Origin: JAFGBM01 sp964610155
GTDB taxonomy: Bacteria > Actinomycetota > Actinomycetes > Actinomycetales > Demequinaceae
DNA: 64,000 bases
Direction: 5' to 3'
Assembly: GCA_964610155.1 (NCBI GenBank)
Contig: CAZSUY010000001.1
Span: 1-64,000, forward strand
Shown here: piece by piece, positions 15,659 to 23,155 of the stretch
Numbering within the stretch: the first letter of the stretch is position 1
Layout of the letters: the number at the start of each line of letters is the position of its first letter
Program-made: the position numbers and the translations under genes
The notes under the pieces: generated by a model
Database searches by the model: none
Told to the model about the DNA's origin: nothing
Seen by the model: the letters and a program-made list of their open reading frames with translations, nothing else

Positions 15659-17424
15659 GTGTCCTCAAGAAGCCGCAGCGGAACCCGACCGGTCGCGACG
15701 CTACTCGCTGCGTCAACTTCCGCTGGGGTGAAGCGCGGCAGGATGTCCTCGTTGATTGCGATCCAGGCTTGCCCAAATGCCGAGAACCAGTGTCCCAAGG
15801 GGAGTTGTTCTGAACGTTCGCGGAGTTCCCCCCGAAGTTGAATCAAGGCCGGTAGGTTGGCTTCGCTTACAACCGCGTTGGGACAGGAGAAGCAGGCAAG
15901 AGCGGACTCCCAACACCACTCGTCGTTGTGTGGCTCGCTGTCAGTTTCCATGCAACCAAGGAACGCTCCCTCGGTGTATTTGGAGCCATTGGCGTCCATC
16001 AGCCTCCCACCATGACTTGCGAGTCTTCTCTCCCTTTGCGTTCGTATCGCCTTCTCCATGTCACTGTAGGTTTCGGTCATGCGGTCCTCAGCCCACTGTC
16101 GAACCGTGGCGTCGCCCGAGAGGTAGTTCTGGTAGAGGACTTGTTGTGAGTTTGACTTGGCGGCTGTCGGGAGGTGCCCCCCCGCGGCGAAGGTCTGCTT
16201 CCTGAGAACGGTTGTCCGCAGCCGATTGAATGAGAGTTCGAGCGGTAGCCCATCTTCGAGGAAATCGTGTGAACGAGCCCATCTCGAAAGACTGAGATTC
16301 ACATACGAGAGGTCGCGTTCCCAGGGGAATCCGTGGCCAGGGGATCCTTTTCGGATGTCCGTCCAAACGCTCCAGAGTGCAAGAGTACCCGAGTGTCTCC
16401 GACTCGCACTCGTCATGTCATGCACGAGCAGATAGACGCCAGCCGTGGTGTGGAGTTGTTGATCGGGTGTACCGATCTCCCAAACGTCTGTCCCGTGCCA
16501 GTTGTCTGGACCCCGGCGCCTCTTCGTAGTCTCTATCCGGAGGATTCTGTCCCCATCTATCGCGTGAGCCGCTGGAAGCTCCTTTGCTGTCTCGGAGTTG
16601 ATACCCGAGCTCCCTACAAGGAGTATGAGGAGTGGCGTGAGATCGCGGTTCGTGAGGAACAAGCGTTGTGCGATTCCGATTCGTTCGTGACCCTTATCCG
16701 GTCCGATTTCTGGAGGAACATGGACGACTCCTGTGCGCTCCGCGCGGTCAAGGCTTGCGCCGATCACGCTATCTCGTAGGTCCGTCGATCGTCCTTCCCG
16801 GAAACGGGCAAGAGTCGCCCGCCCCTCGACGAGTCGGTCGCGGATTGCCGCGACATCAGATCTCGCAGCTTTCATGATTTCGTTGAGGACGCCGTCGCTG
16901 TAGCCGCCGACACCCAACCCTCTTGGACGTGGCCACCTTCGATTGAGGACGCCCCAAGCCTCCTCTGATAGGCGATCCCTCCCTTCGAGACAAGACAGAC
17001 CCGCTCTGAGAATCTTGATGCTCCTGCCAACACTCGATTCGGAACTTGCAGAGAGTCGGCTATCGCAGTACCCCCGCACATGGCTGCCATCGATGTCCGC
17101 CAGGGTTCGTGGTGGGTGATCACATGTCGCGAGGTAGAGGACGAAGCGACGAATTGCACGCCACAGACCGTCAGCGCTTGCCTTGGTCCGGATTGAACCG
17201 TCATACCCCGTCCTTCGAGCGAAAGCCATCGCCAGCGGTCGCCCCATCTCCGGAAGCGGCCAGTCCTGCATCCGATAGACACGCGAGCGACCATCTAGTC
17301 CCTCGAAATGGACTTCGACGACTCCGCTTGAATCGACCGTGACACGCTCCTCGGCCTCATACCGGCCGTGCGGACTCGGGGACCGTCGTCCACGCCCCGT
17401 TGTGTTCATAGGTGGTTCGCTCAA
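15646..17424 (-). CDS. Recombinase-like protein, middle gene of the trio, catalytic residues degenerate
   Basis: 592 residues from TTG 17424, which overlaps the preceding stop by 4 nt (TTGA); ATG 17409 is an alternative. Size, operon position and a SAM-like N-terminal domain (DGLWRAIRRFVLYLATCD) fit a tyrosine recombinase. The usual Arg I motif is replaced by SSGINSETAKEL. A box II-like FNRLRTTVLRK and a possible tyrosine (TETYSDME) remain. The C-terminus has a cysteine group (CMETD...WCWESALACFSCPN) like that of the next gene. It may be a non-catalytic partner in a hetero-multimeric recombinase. Confidence 0.65.
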   Translation of the reverse strand: MSEPPMNTTGRGRRSPSPHGRYEAEERVTVDSSGVVEVHFEGLDGRSRVYRMQDWPLPEMGRPLAMAFARRTGYDGSIRTKASADGLWRAIRRFVLYLATCDHPPRTLADIDGSHVRGYCDSRLSASSESSVGRSIKILRAGLSCLEGRDRLSEEAWGVLNRRWPRPRGLGVGGYSDGVLNEIMKAARSDVAAIRDRLVEGRATLARFREGRSTDLRDSVIGASLDRAERTGVVHVPPEIGPDKGHERIGIAQRLFLTNRDLTPLLILLVGSSGINSETAKELPAAHAIDGDRILRIETTKRRRGPDNWHGTDVWEIGTPDQQLHTTAGVYLLVHDMTSASRRHSGTLALWSVWTDIRKGSPGHGFPWERDLSYVNLSLSRWARSHDFLEDGLPLELSFNRLRTTVLRKQTFAAGGHLPTAAKSNSQQVLYQNYLSGDATVRQWAEDRMTETYSDMEKAIRTQRERRLASHGGRLMDANGSKYTEGAFLGCMETDSEPHNDEWCWESALACFSCPNAVVSEANLPALIQLRGELRERSEQLPLGHWFSAFGQAWIAINEDILPRFTPAEVDAASSVATGRVPLRLLEDTWDL

Positions 17425-18917
17425 CTGAACCTCTCAAGCGACTCGGAGCCATCCTCAGGTTCGGGAATCGACCAACTGTCTCCGATCAGGAGCAGTTTGG
17501 TCTCATTCTCAAGTTCGTCAAGAGTGTGGAGGTATATGTGAGTTGTCACCACGGATTGATGCCCGAGCCTTGATTTCACAAAATCGAGGGGATCGCCGTA
17601 GACCATTCGATAGTGGCTTCGGTAGGCCTCGCCGTGCTCCGCGAGAATCTGGAGATGCTGGCGCTGAAGCTGCTCGAGGGTTAGCACCGCATACGAGTGG
17701 CGCAGCATGTGTGGGTGAACCCTCGTCTGTACTCCTTGCCGTTCACATCTCGCATTCGCACGCGTTAGGACGCTCTGCCAACTCTTGCTGGCCATGGGTT
17801 GCCCGCCAATTCCAAGCCATAGTGACCCGGGCTCGAGGCCTCGCTCCCCCGCGATCAGCAGTCTCGCGCGCTCCTTGGGAAGCAGTTTGGACACCTCGAC
17901 TTTCGTGCCTTTCAGATTCACGGCAACGGGACGGCTGAGATCCTCCATGACCCAGGAATCAGGCCCAACCACATAGCCACCTGCAGAGCGTGCCAACTCG
18001 ATTGCTTCTCGTCTCTCTCCGCGAAGATAGGCATCAATAGATAACAGGACGCTACTTGGGTAGTAGATGTCTCTCCCTGCGAAGTTCTTCGCGATTATCG
18101 CTGGCAGTTGCTTGCGGACGAACGCCCTCTCCGGGTCGCGCTCCGGAATGTCCAACGTGAGAAGACTGGATTGTTCGGTCAGGCGCAGTCCGGTCCGGAA
18201 CATCAAGTCAACGAAGGCCGCATCTCGCCCCGACTGAGAGCGCCTCGATGCCTCGTCTCGCAACCCCGAGGGTAGATACCCTCGGATCCCCACGTCGCGC
18301 CACTCTCGGAACATCGGTCCCGAAACCCACTGTGCTCTCTGACGATGTTGGTCCGGTCTGCGCTCCCCTCCCGCTGAACGAGCCCAATTGCGTCGACCCC
18401 GCATCCTTGCTCCGGAACCTACTTCCCCCACGTCCATCGGTGCCTCCGGGATATGACCGACTCCTTGGGCCCAGGTGTAGAACTTGGCGACGGTGGCCGC
18501 CTCCCTGTTCCAGGTCGCAGGCGATATTCTCGGTCCCTGGGGGTCCTCGTTTCGCCATTGGTAGTACGCACGTCGATCATCACGTGTAGCGTCACGCCAA
18601 CTCCGTGGGGTCATCGACTCCTTGCCGTTGGGAACTTGACGCGCACTCGAGATGAACGTGAAGAAGTTCACCAAGTCACGCGCGTAAGCCTCCCGTGTGT
18701 GTGGTGAGCAGTTCGTCATCTGCATTGTCTGGAAGAACGAATTCAGGGCGACATCGTATGAACCATCCGGTCCGATCAGGAACGGAGTCCCCTCAGGCAC
18801 TCCACGCTCACCCAGCCAGTCGCCACCATCCCCAGGGTTTCCGGGGGCAGATCTTGCCGCGCTCTCGCGCGACGTGAACCAGACTCTCCAGCGACAGTCG
18901 CGGTCTTCGACGTCCAC
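17421..18917 (-). CDS. TnpA-like tyrosine recombinase
   Basis: 498 residues from GTG 18917. The full catalytic set is visible: R245 (FRTGLRLTE), H403 and R406 (HPHMLRHSYA), H453 (LGHQSVVTTH) and the nucleophile Y462 (THIYLHT). An N-terminal SAM-like DNA-binding domain is around residues 55-160. First gene of a four-gene leftward operon (two more recombinase-like proteins and a TnpC/DUF6262-like protein), the arrangement of Tn554-type elements that integrate at a fixed site. The start codon lies inside one copy of a 57-nt repeat (18898-18954), a plausible core or autoregulatory site. Confidence 0.85.
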   Translation of the reverse strand: MDVEDRDCRWRVWFTSRESAARSAPGNPGDGGDWLGERGVPEGTPFLIGPDGSYDVALNSFFQTMQMTNCSPHTREAYARDLVNFFTFISSARQVPNGKESMTPRSWRDATRDDRRAYYQWRNEDPQGPRISPATWNREAATVAKFYTWAQGVGHIPEAPMDVGEVGSGARMRGRRNWARSAGGERRPDQHRQRAQWVSGPMFREWRDVGIRGYLPSGLRDEASRRSQSGRDAAFVDLMFRTGLRLTEQSSLLTLDIPERDPERAFVRKQLPAIIAKNFAGRDIYYPSSVLLSIDAYLRGERREAIELARSAGGYVVGPDSWVMEDLSRPVAVNLKGTKVEVSKLLPKERARLLIAGERGLEPGSLWLGIGGQPMASKSWQSVLTRANARCERQGVQTRVHPHMLRHSYAVLTLEQLQRQHLQILAEHGEAYRSHYRMVYGDPLDFVKSRLGHQSVVTTHIYLHTLDELENETKLLLIGDSWSIPEPEDGSESLERFS

Positions 18918-18954
18918 GAGTCCATCATCCCTGACATGTCAGAGAATACGTAAG
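18898..18954. repeat. 57-nt imperfect direct repeat, copy 1, with palindrome
   Basis: It matches 21120-21176 at 49 of 57 positions by eye. It contains the perfect palindrome CTGACATGTCAG (18931-18942) and covers the recombinase start. Read on the plus strand both copies end in a similar peptide (AVFDVHESIIPDMSENT, then stop), so the sequence may descend from a gene end or be a recombination site. Confidence 0.65.
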
Positions 18955-18984
18955 GGGCGCCGGGGCTGGGGGCCACTAGACGGC

Positions 18985-19008
18985 CACACACCCTGGGGAC
19001 ATCGGCAC
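18985..19008. repeat. 24-nt exact repeat, copy 2 (inverted relative to 3643)
   Basis: This is the exact reverse complement of 3643-3666. On the minus strand it is preceded by coding-like sequence FNEVTGIMMDEAPGDEWSC leading into ADVPRVC. That resembles FTNVTTGKPAGNEQPRADVPRVC at the first copy only loosely. It marks a second piece of the same ancestral sequence, here reversed, between the recombinase operon and the third HEAT gene. Confidence 0.7.
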
Positions 19009-19208
19009 ATGACCACTCGTCACCGGGGGCCTCATCCATCATGATCCCGGTGACCTCGTTGAAGATGAGGTACTTCCGGTTCCTTGGGCGTCCGAATCCC
19101 GTCCCCCCAGTTTTCACCGAAACGAGTGGGAAGGTGGAATCCTGGCTCCGAATGTCCAGAACTCAAAGGGCGCCAAAGAAGGCATTGAGCCCGATGGTCC
19201 AAGGAGAA

Positions 19209-21013
19209 CTAACTGAGGGTGCCACCGGCGGTGTCACCGAGTTTGTCCAGCGCTTCAGTTGCCGCCTTGCGCACGTCCTTGCTTTTGTCTGTGAGTGCTG
19301 TGGTAAGGGGGTCGACAGCGGCAGGGTCGCCTAGCATGCCGAGTGCTCCGGCTGCCCCCCCACGCACGGAATAGTGTTCGTCTGTGAGGGCATCGATGAG
19401 GGGTTGGACGGCGGCAGGATCACCGAGATCGCCGAGCGCTTCGGCTGCCCCCCAGCGCACGCCCGAGTCTTCGTCTTTATTTGTGAGGGCGGTGATGAGG
19501 GGTTTGAAGGCGGCAGGATCACCAAGATTGCCAAGCGCTCCGGCTGCCCCCCTACGCACGCCCGAGTCTTCGTCTGCGAGGGCCGTGATGAGGGGTTGGA
19601 CGGCGGCAGGATCACCAAGTTCGCCTAGTGCACCGGCTGCCCCCCTGCGCACGTACTTGTCTTCGTCTGTGAGGGCGGTGACGAGAGGTTTGAAGGCGTC
19701 GGGGTCACCAAGTTCACCGAGCGCTTCGGCTGCCCCCAAGCGCACGAAGCTTGCTTTGTCTGCGAGGGCGGTGACGAGAGGTTTGAAGGCGGCAGGATCA
19801 CCAAGTTCACCGAGCCCAACGGCTGCCCCCCTACGCACGCCCGAGTCTTCGTCTTTATTTGTGAGGGCGGTGATGAGGGGTTTGAAGGCGGCAGGATCAC
19901 CAAGTTNNNNNNNNNNNNNNNNNNNNNNNNNNNNNNNNNNNNNNNNNNNNNNNNNNNNNNNNNNNNNNNNNNNNNNNNNNNNNNNNNNNNNNNNNNNNNN
20001 NNNNNNTCTTTATTTGTGAGGGCGGTGATGAGGGGTTTGAAGGCGGCAGGATCACCAAGTTCACCGAGCGCGTCCGCTGCACACCAGCGCGCTGTCTCGT
20101 CTTCGTCTTTGAGGGCGGCAATAAGGGGTTGGACGGCGGCAGGATCACCAAGTTTACCGAGCGCACGGGCTGCCTCCCTGCGCACGGTCTCGTCTTCGTC
20201 TTTGAGGGCGGTGAGGAAGGGTTGGACGGCGGCAGGATCACCAAGTCTACTGAGCGCACGGGCTGCCCAAAAGCGCACGAGCCGGTCTTCGTCTGCGAGG
20301 GCCGTGATGAGGGGTTTGACGGCGGCAGGATCACCAATTTGGCCGAGCGCTTCGGCGGCCCCCCTGCGCACGTCCTTGTTTGCGTCCTTGAGGGCTTTGG
20401 TGAAAGGTTGGACGGCGGCAGGATCACCAATTTGGCCGAGCATATAGGCTGCCCAAATGCGCACGCCCGAGTCTTCGTCTTTGTCTGTGAGGGCATCGAT
20501 GAGGGGTTTGACGGCGGCAGGGTCACTAAGTTTGCCGAGCGCTGCCTCTGCCTCCAAGCGCACGTACTTGTTTGCGTCTTTGAGAGCGGTGAGGACGGGT
20601 TTGACGGCGGCAGGATCACCAAGTTTACCTAGCGCACGGGCTGCCTCCCTGCGCACGGTCTCGTCTTTGTCTTTGAGGGCGGTGACGAGGGGTTGGACGG
20701 CGGCAGGATCACCAAGTTTACTGAGCGCACGGGCTGCCGCACAGCGCACGTCCTCGTTTGCGTCCTTGAGGGCTTTGGTGAGGGGTTTGACGGCGGCAGG
20801 ATCACCAAGATTGCCAAGCGCTCCGGCTGCCGCCGAGCGCATGTACGCGTTTTTGTCTGCGAGGGCCGTGATGAGGGGTTGGACGGCGGCAGGATCACCA
20901 AGTTCGCTGAGCGCTTCGGCTGCCGCACAGCGCACGTCCCCCCCTTTGCCCGTGAGGGCTTTGATGAGGCCCTTGACGTCGCCTTTCGCTGCCATCTTCG
21001 GAACACTGGACAT
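19209..21013 (-). CDS. HEAT-repeat protein, paralogue 3 (about 17 repeats, interrupted by assembly gap)
   Basis: Start ATG 21013 follows GGGAGAAGCCAC on the minus strand. The N-terminus MSSVPKMAAKGDVKGL matches paralogues at 3273 and 4116. Units follow the consensus DPAAVxPLITALxDxxxxVRxxAAxALGxLG, some with a two-residue insertion (DEDSGV). Neighbouring units are nearly identical in DNA, so the array is young. A 100-N gap (19907-20006) breaks the frame, but the 55 nt on each side are identical. Merging them restores one frame of 549 residues ending ...LGDTAGGTLS. The true repeat number may be higher if the assembler collapsed units. Function unknown; a protein-binding solenoid is likely. Confidence 0.8.
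19907..20006. other. Assembly gap of 100 N
   Basis: Exactly 100 N. The 55 bases before it (19852-19906) are identical to the 55 after it (20007-20061), as expected when two contigs ending in the same k-mer are scaffolded. The gap size is therefore nominal. Confidence 0.98.
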
Positions 21014-21119
21014 GTGGCTTCTCCCATTGATCGTGGTTTTCAGCCTACTAGCGCTACTTCGTCACTGAAGGAAAGACTCTCAACGTTGGAGCCTAGTACG
21101 GAGAAGGCTCTCATGGAAT

Positions 21120-21176
21120 TCGCGGTCTTCGACATCCAAGAGTCCACCCTCCCTGACATGTCTGTGAGTACATAAG
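21120..21176. repeat. 57-nt imperfect direct repeat, copy 2, at island right edge
   Basis: Second copy of the repeat at 18898-18954, ending six bases before the ssb frame resumes at 21183. The palindrome is one arm imperfect here (CTGACATGTCTG, 21153-21164). Its position at the junction makes it the best candidate for an attachment or terminal site of the insertion. Confidence 0.65.
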
Positions 21177-21182
21177 AGGGGA

Positions 21183-21323
21183 ACCGCCGAGTTCACCAGG
21201 GCTTACGGCGATGCCACCCTCGCTGCGGAGGACGCCGACGCCGCCGAGGTGGATTCCGATTCGTCGAATGAGCCAATCGAGAATGAGCCAGATGAAATCG
21301 CCGAGGCCGATGAGGCGGCCTAG
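21183..21323 (+). pseudogene. ssb: ssb 3' part, separated from its 5' part
   Basis: An open frame without a start codon encodes TAEFTRAYGDATLAAEDADA and a Glu/Asp-rich tail ending DEAA before TAG. It continues the SSB at 5676, whose last family-like residues are GHDLTRG; small actinobacterial SSBs read GHDLxRGTxxFTR here. The acidic tail is typical of the disordered SSB C-terminus, although no DIPF tip is present. ettA begins 119 bp downstream. Confidence 0.75.
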
Positions 21324-21442
21324 AACGAGGAGAAGGCCGAGCTCGCCCTGACCGCGTAGGCTGGTCGCGGACCGTCAGCGTGCCCCTCCCTCGCGGCGGG
21401 GGCGCCGACGGACGCGACGACTACCCAATTCGGAGATATTCA

Positions 21443-23125
21443 GTGGCTGAGTTCATTTACCAGATGCATAAGGCGCGCAAGGCGCACGGCGACAAGGTCA
21501 TCCTTGACGACGTCACGCTGGCCTTCCTTCCGGGCGCCAAGATCGGCGTCGTCGGCCCGAACGGGGCCGGAAAATCGACGGTTCTAAAGATCATGGCCGG
21601 TCTCGAGACCGCCTCGAACGGCGAGGCGCGCCTCAGCCCCGGATACTCAGTCGGCATCCTCATGCAGGAGCCCGAACTCAACGAAGCGAAGGACGTGCTC
21701 GGGAACGTCGAGGAAGGCGTCGGCCCCATCAAGGCCAAGCTCGACCGCTTCAACGAGATCAGCGCCCTCATGGGCGAGCCGGACGCGGACTTCGACACAC
21801 TCCTCAAGGAAATGGGAACCCTCCAGGAGGAACTCGACCACGCCGATGCCTGGGATCTCGACTCCCAACTCGAACAGGCGATGGACGCCCTCCGCTGCCC
21901 TCCCGGCGACGCCTCCGTCGCCACCCTCTCCGGTGGCGAGCGCCGCAGGGTCGCCCTCTGCAGGCTGCTCCTTGAGAAACCCGACCTCCTCCTCCTCGAC
22001 GAGCCGACGAACCACCTCGACGCCGAATCCATCCAGTGGCTCGAGCAGCACCTCGCGAAGTACTCGGGCGCCGTCCTCGCCGTCACCCACGACCGGTACT
22101 TCCTCGACAACGTAGCCGAATGGATCCTCGAGCTTGACCGCGGGCGTGCATACCCGTACGAGGGCAACTACTCGACGTACCTGGAAAAAAAGAGCGCACG
22201 CCTCGAGGTCCAGGGAAAGAGGGACCAGAAGCTCGCGAAGAGGCTCGAGGAGGAACTCGCCTGGGTCCGACAGAACGCCAAGGGCCGCCAGACCAAGTCC
22301 CGATCGCGCCTGGAGCGATACGAAGAGATGGCCACCGAGGCGGAAAAAACCCGGAAGATGGACTTCGAGGAAATCCAAATCCCGCCAGGCCCCCGCCTCG
22401 GCAACATCGTGCTCGAGGCCAAGGCGATCAAGAAGGGATTCGGCGACCGAACCCTCATCGAGGGGCTCTCCTTCTCGCTCCCCCGCAACGGCATCGTCGG
22501 CGTGATCGGTCCGAACGGCGTCGGCAAAACAACGCTGTTCAAGGCAATCCTCGGACTCGAGCCCCTGGACGCGGGTGAACTCAAGATCGGAGATACCGTC
22601 TCCATCGGATACGTCGATCAAGAGCGAGCCGGAATCGATCCTAAGAAGACGCTGTGGGAAGTCGTCTCGGATGGTCTCGACTTCATCCAGGTCGGGCGCG
22701 TCGAGATGCCCTCCAGGGCGTATGTCGGCGCCTTCGGCTTCAAGGGCCCGGACCAACAGAAGCCGGCCGGAGTGCTGTCTGGCGGGGAGCGAAACCGCCT
22801 CAACCTCGCGCTCACCCTCAAGCAGGGCGGGAACCTGCTCCTCCTCGACGAGCCCACGAACGACCTCGACGTCGAAACGCTCGGCTCGCTTGAGAACGCC
22901 CTCCTGGAATTCCCCGGTTGCGCCGTGGTCGTCTCCCACGATCGCTGGTTCCTTGACAGGGTCGCGACACACATCCTGGCCTATGAGGGCACCGCCGAGG
23001 ATCCCGCACGGTGGTTCTGGTTCGAGGGAAACTTCCAGTCCTACGAGGAGAATAAAATCGAGCGCCTCGGCCCTGAGGCCGCCCGTCCGCACCGCGTGAC
23101 CTACCGCAAGCTCACCCGGGGTTGA
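21443..23125 (+). CDS. ettA: Energy-dependent translational throttle protein EttA (ABC-F)
   Basis: GTG at 21443 is chosen because EttA proteins begin AEFIYxMxKxRKxHGDKxIL, seen here as AEFIYQMHKARKAHGDKVIL; this gives 560 residues. Two ABC cassettes are complete: Walker A GPNGAGKST and GPNGVGKTT, signatures LSGGERRR and LSGGERNRL, Walker B LLLLDEPTNHLD and LLLLDEPTNDLD. The linker between them contains the arm and the ABC-F P-site tRNA-interaction motif. The protein binds the ribosomal E site and gates entry into elongation by ADP/ATP ratio. Upstream adjacency to ssb remnants agrees with the ancestral ssb-ettA order. Confidence 0.96.
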   Translation: MAEFIYQMHKARKAHGDKVILDDVTLAFLPGAKIGVVGPNGAGKSTVLKIMAGLETASNGEARLSPGYSVGILMQEPELNEAKDVLGNVEEGVGPIKAKLDRFNEISALMGEPDADFDTLLKEMGTLQEELDHADAWDLDSQLEQAMDALRCPPGDASVATLSGGERRRVALCRLLLEKPDLLLLDEPTNHLDAESIQWLEQHLAKYSGAVLAVTHDRYFLDNVAEWILELDRGRAYPYEGNYSTYLEKKSARLEVQGKRDQKLAKRLEEELAWVRQNAKGRQTKSRSRLERYEEMATEAEKTRKMDFEEIQIPPGPRLGNIVLEAKAIKKGFGDRTLIEGLSFSLPRNGIVGVIGPNGVGKTTLFKAILGLEPLDAGELKIGDTVSIGYVDQERAGIDPKKTLWEVVSDGLDFIQVGRVEMPSRAYVGAFGFKGPDQQKPAGVLSGGERNRLNLALTLKQGGNLLLLDEPTNDLDVETLGSLENALLEFPGCAVVVSHDRWFLDRVATHILAYEGTAEDPARWFWFEGNFQSYEENKIERLGPEAARPHRVTYRKLTRG

Positions 23126-23155
23126 CGGTTCTAAAAGGGCCTAGGACGAGACGGC

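Larger units (their letters stand above)
6009..21182. mobile_element. About 15.2-kb island inserted in ssb
   Basis: The boundaries are inferred from the ssb reading frame: codons up to GHDLTRG end at 6008 and codons from TAEFTRAYG resume at 21183. Joining them gives one uninterrupted 157-residue SSB, directly upstream of ettA as in other Actinobacteria. Cargo is a membrane protein, an MmeI-like restriction-modification fusion, four unknown genes, a recombinase operon (13167-18917) and a HEAT-repeat gene. The recombinase operon suggests site-specific integration. A 57-nt imperfect repeat lies at the right edge (21120-21176) and again beside the recombinase start (18898-18954), so the island may be composite. 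Confidence 0.7.

Noticed and set aside
18776..19117. Minus-strand 113-residue frame containing KYLIFNEVTG and ADVPRVC
   Set aside because: It starts without a signal and runs antisense over the recombinase start. Only its first third resembles other sequence in the window (the 24-nt repeat), so I treat it as a fragment.
19209..21013. Regular repeats that could be taken for a CRISPR array
   Set aside because: The 93-nt periodicity is coding: each unit translates to a HEAT motif in one frame, and there are no unique spacers or cas genes.
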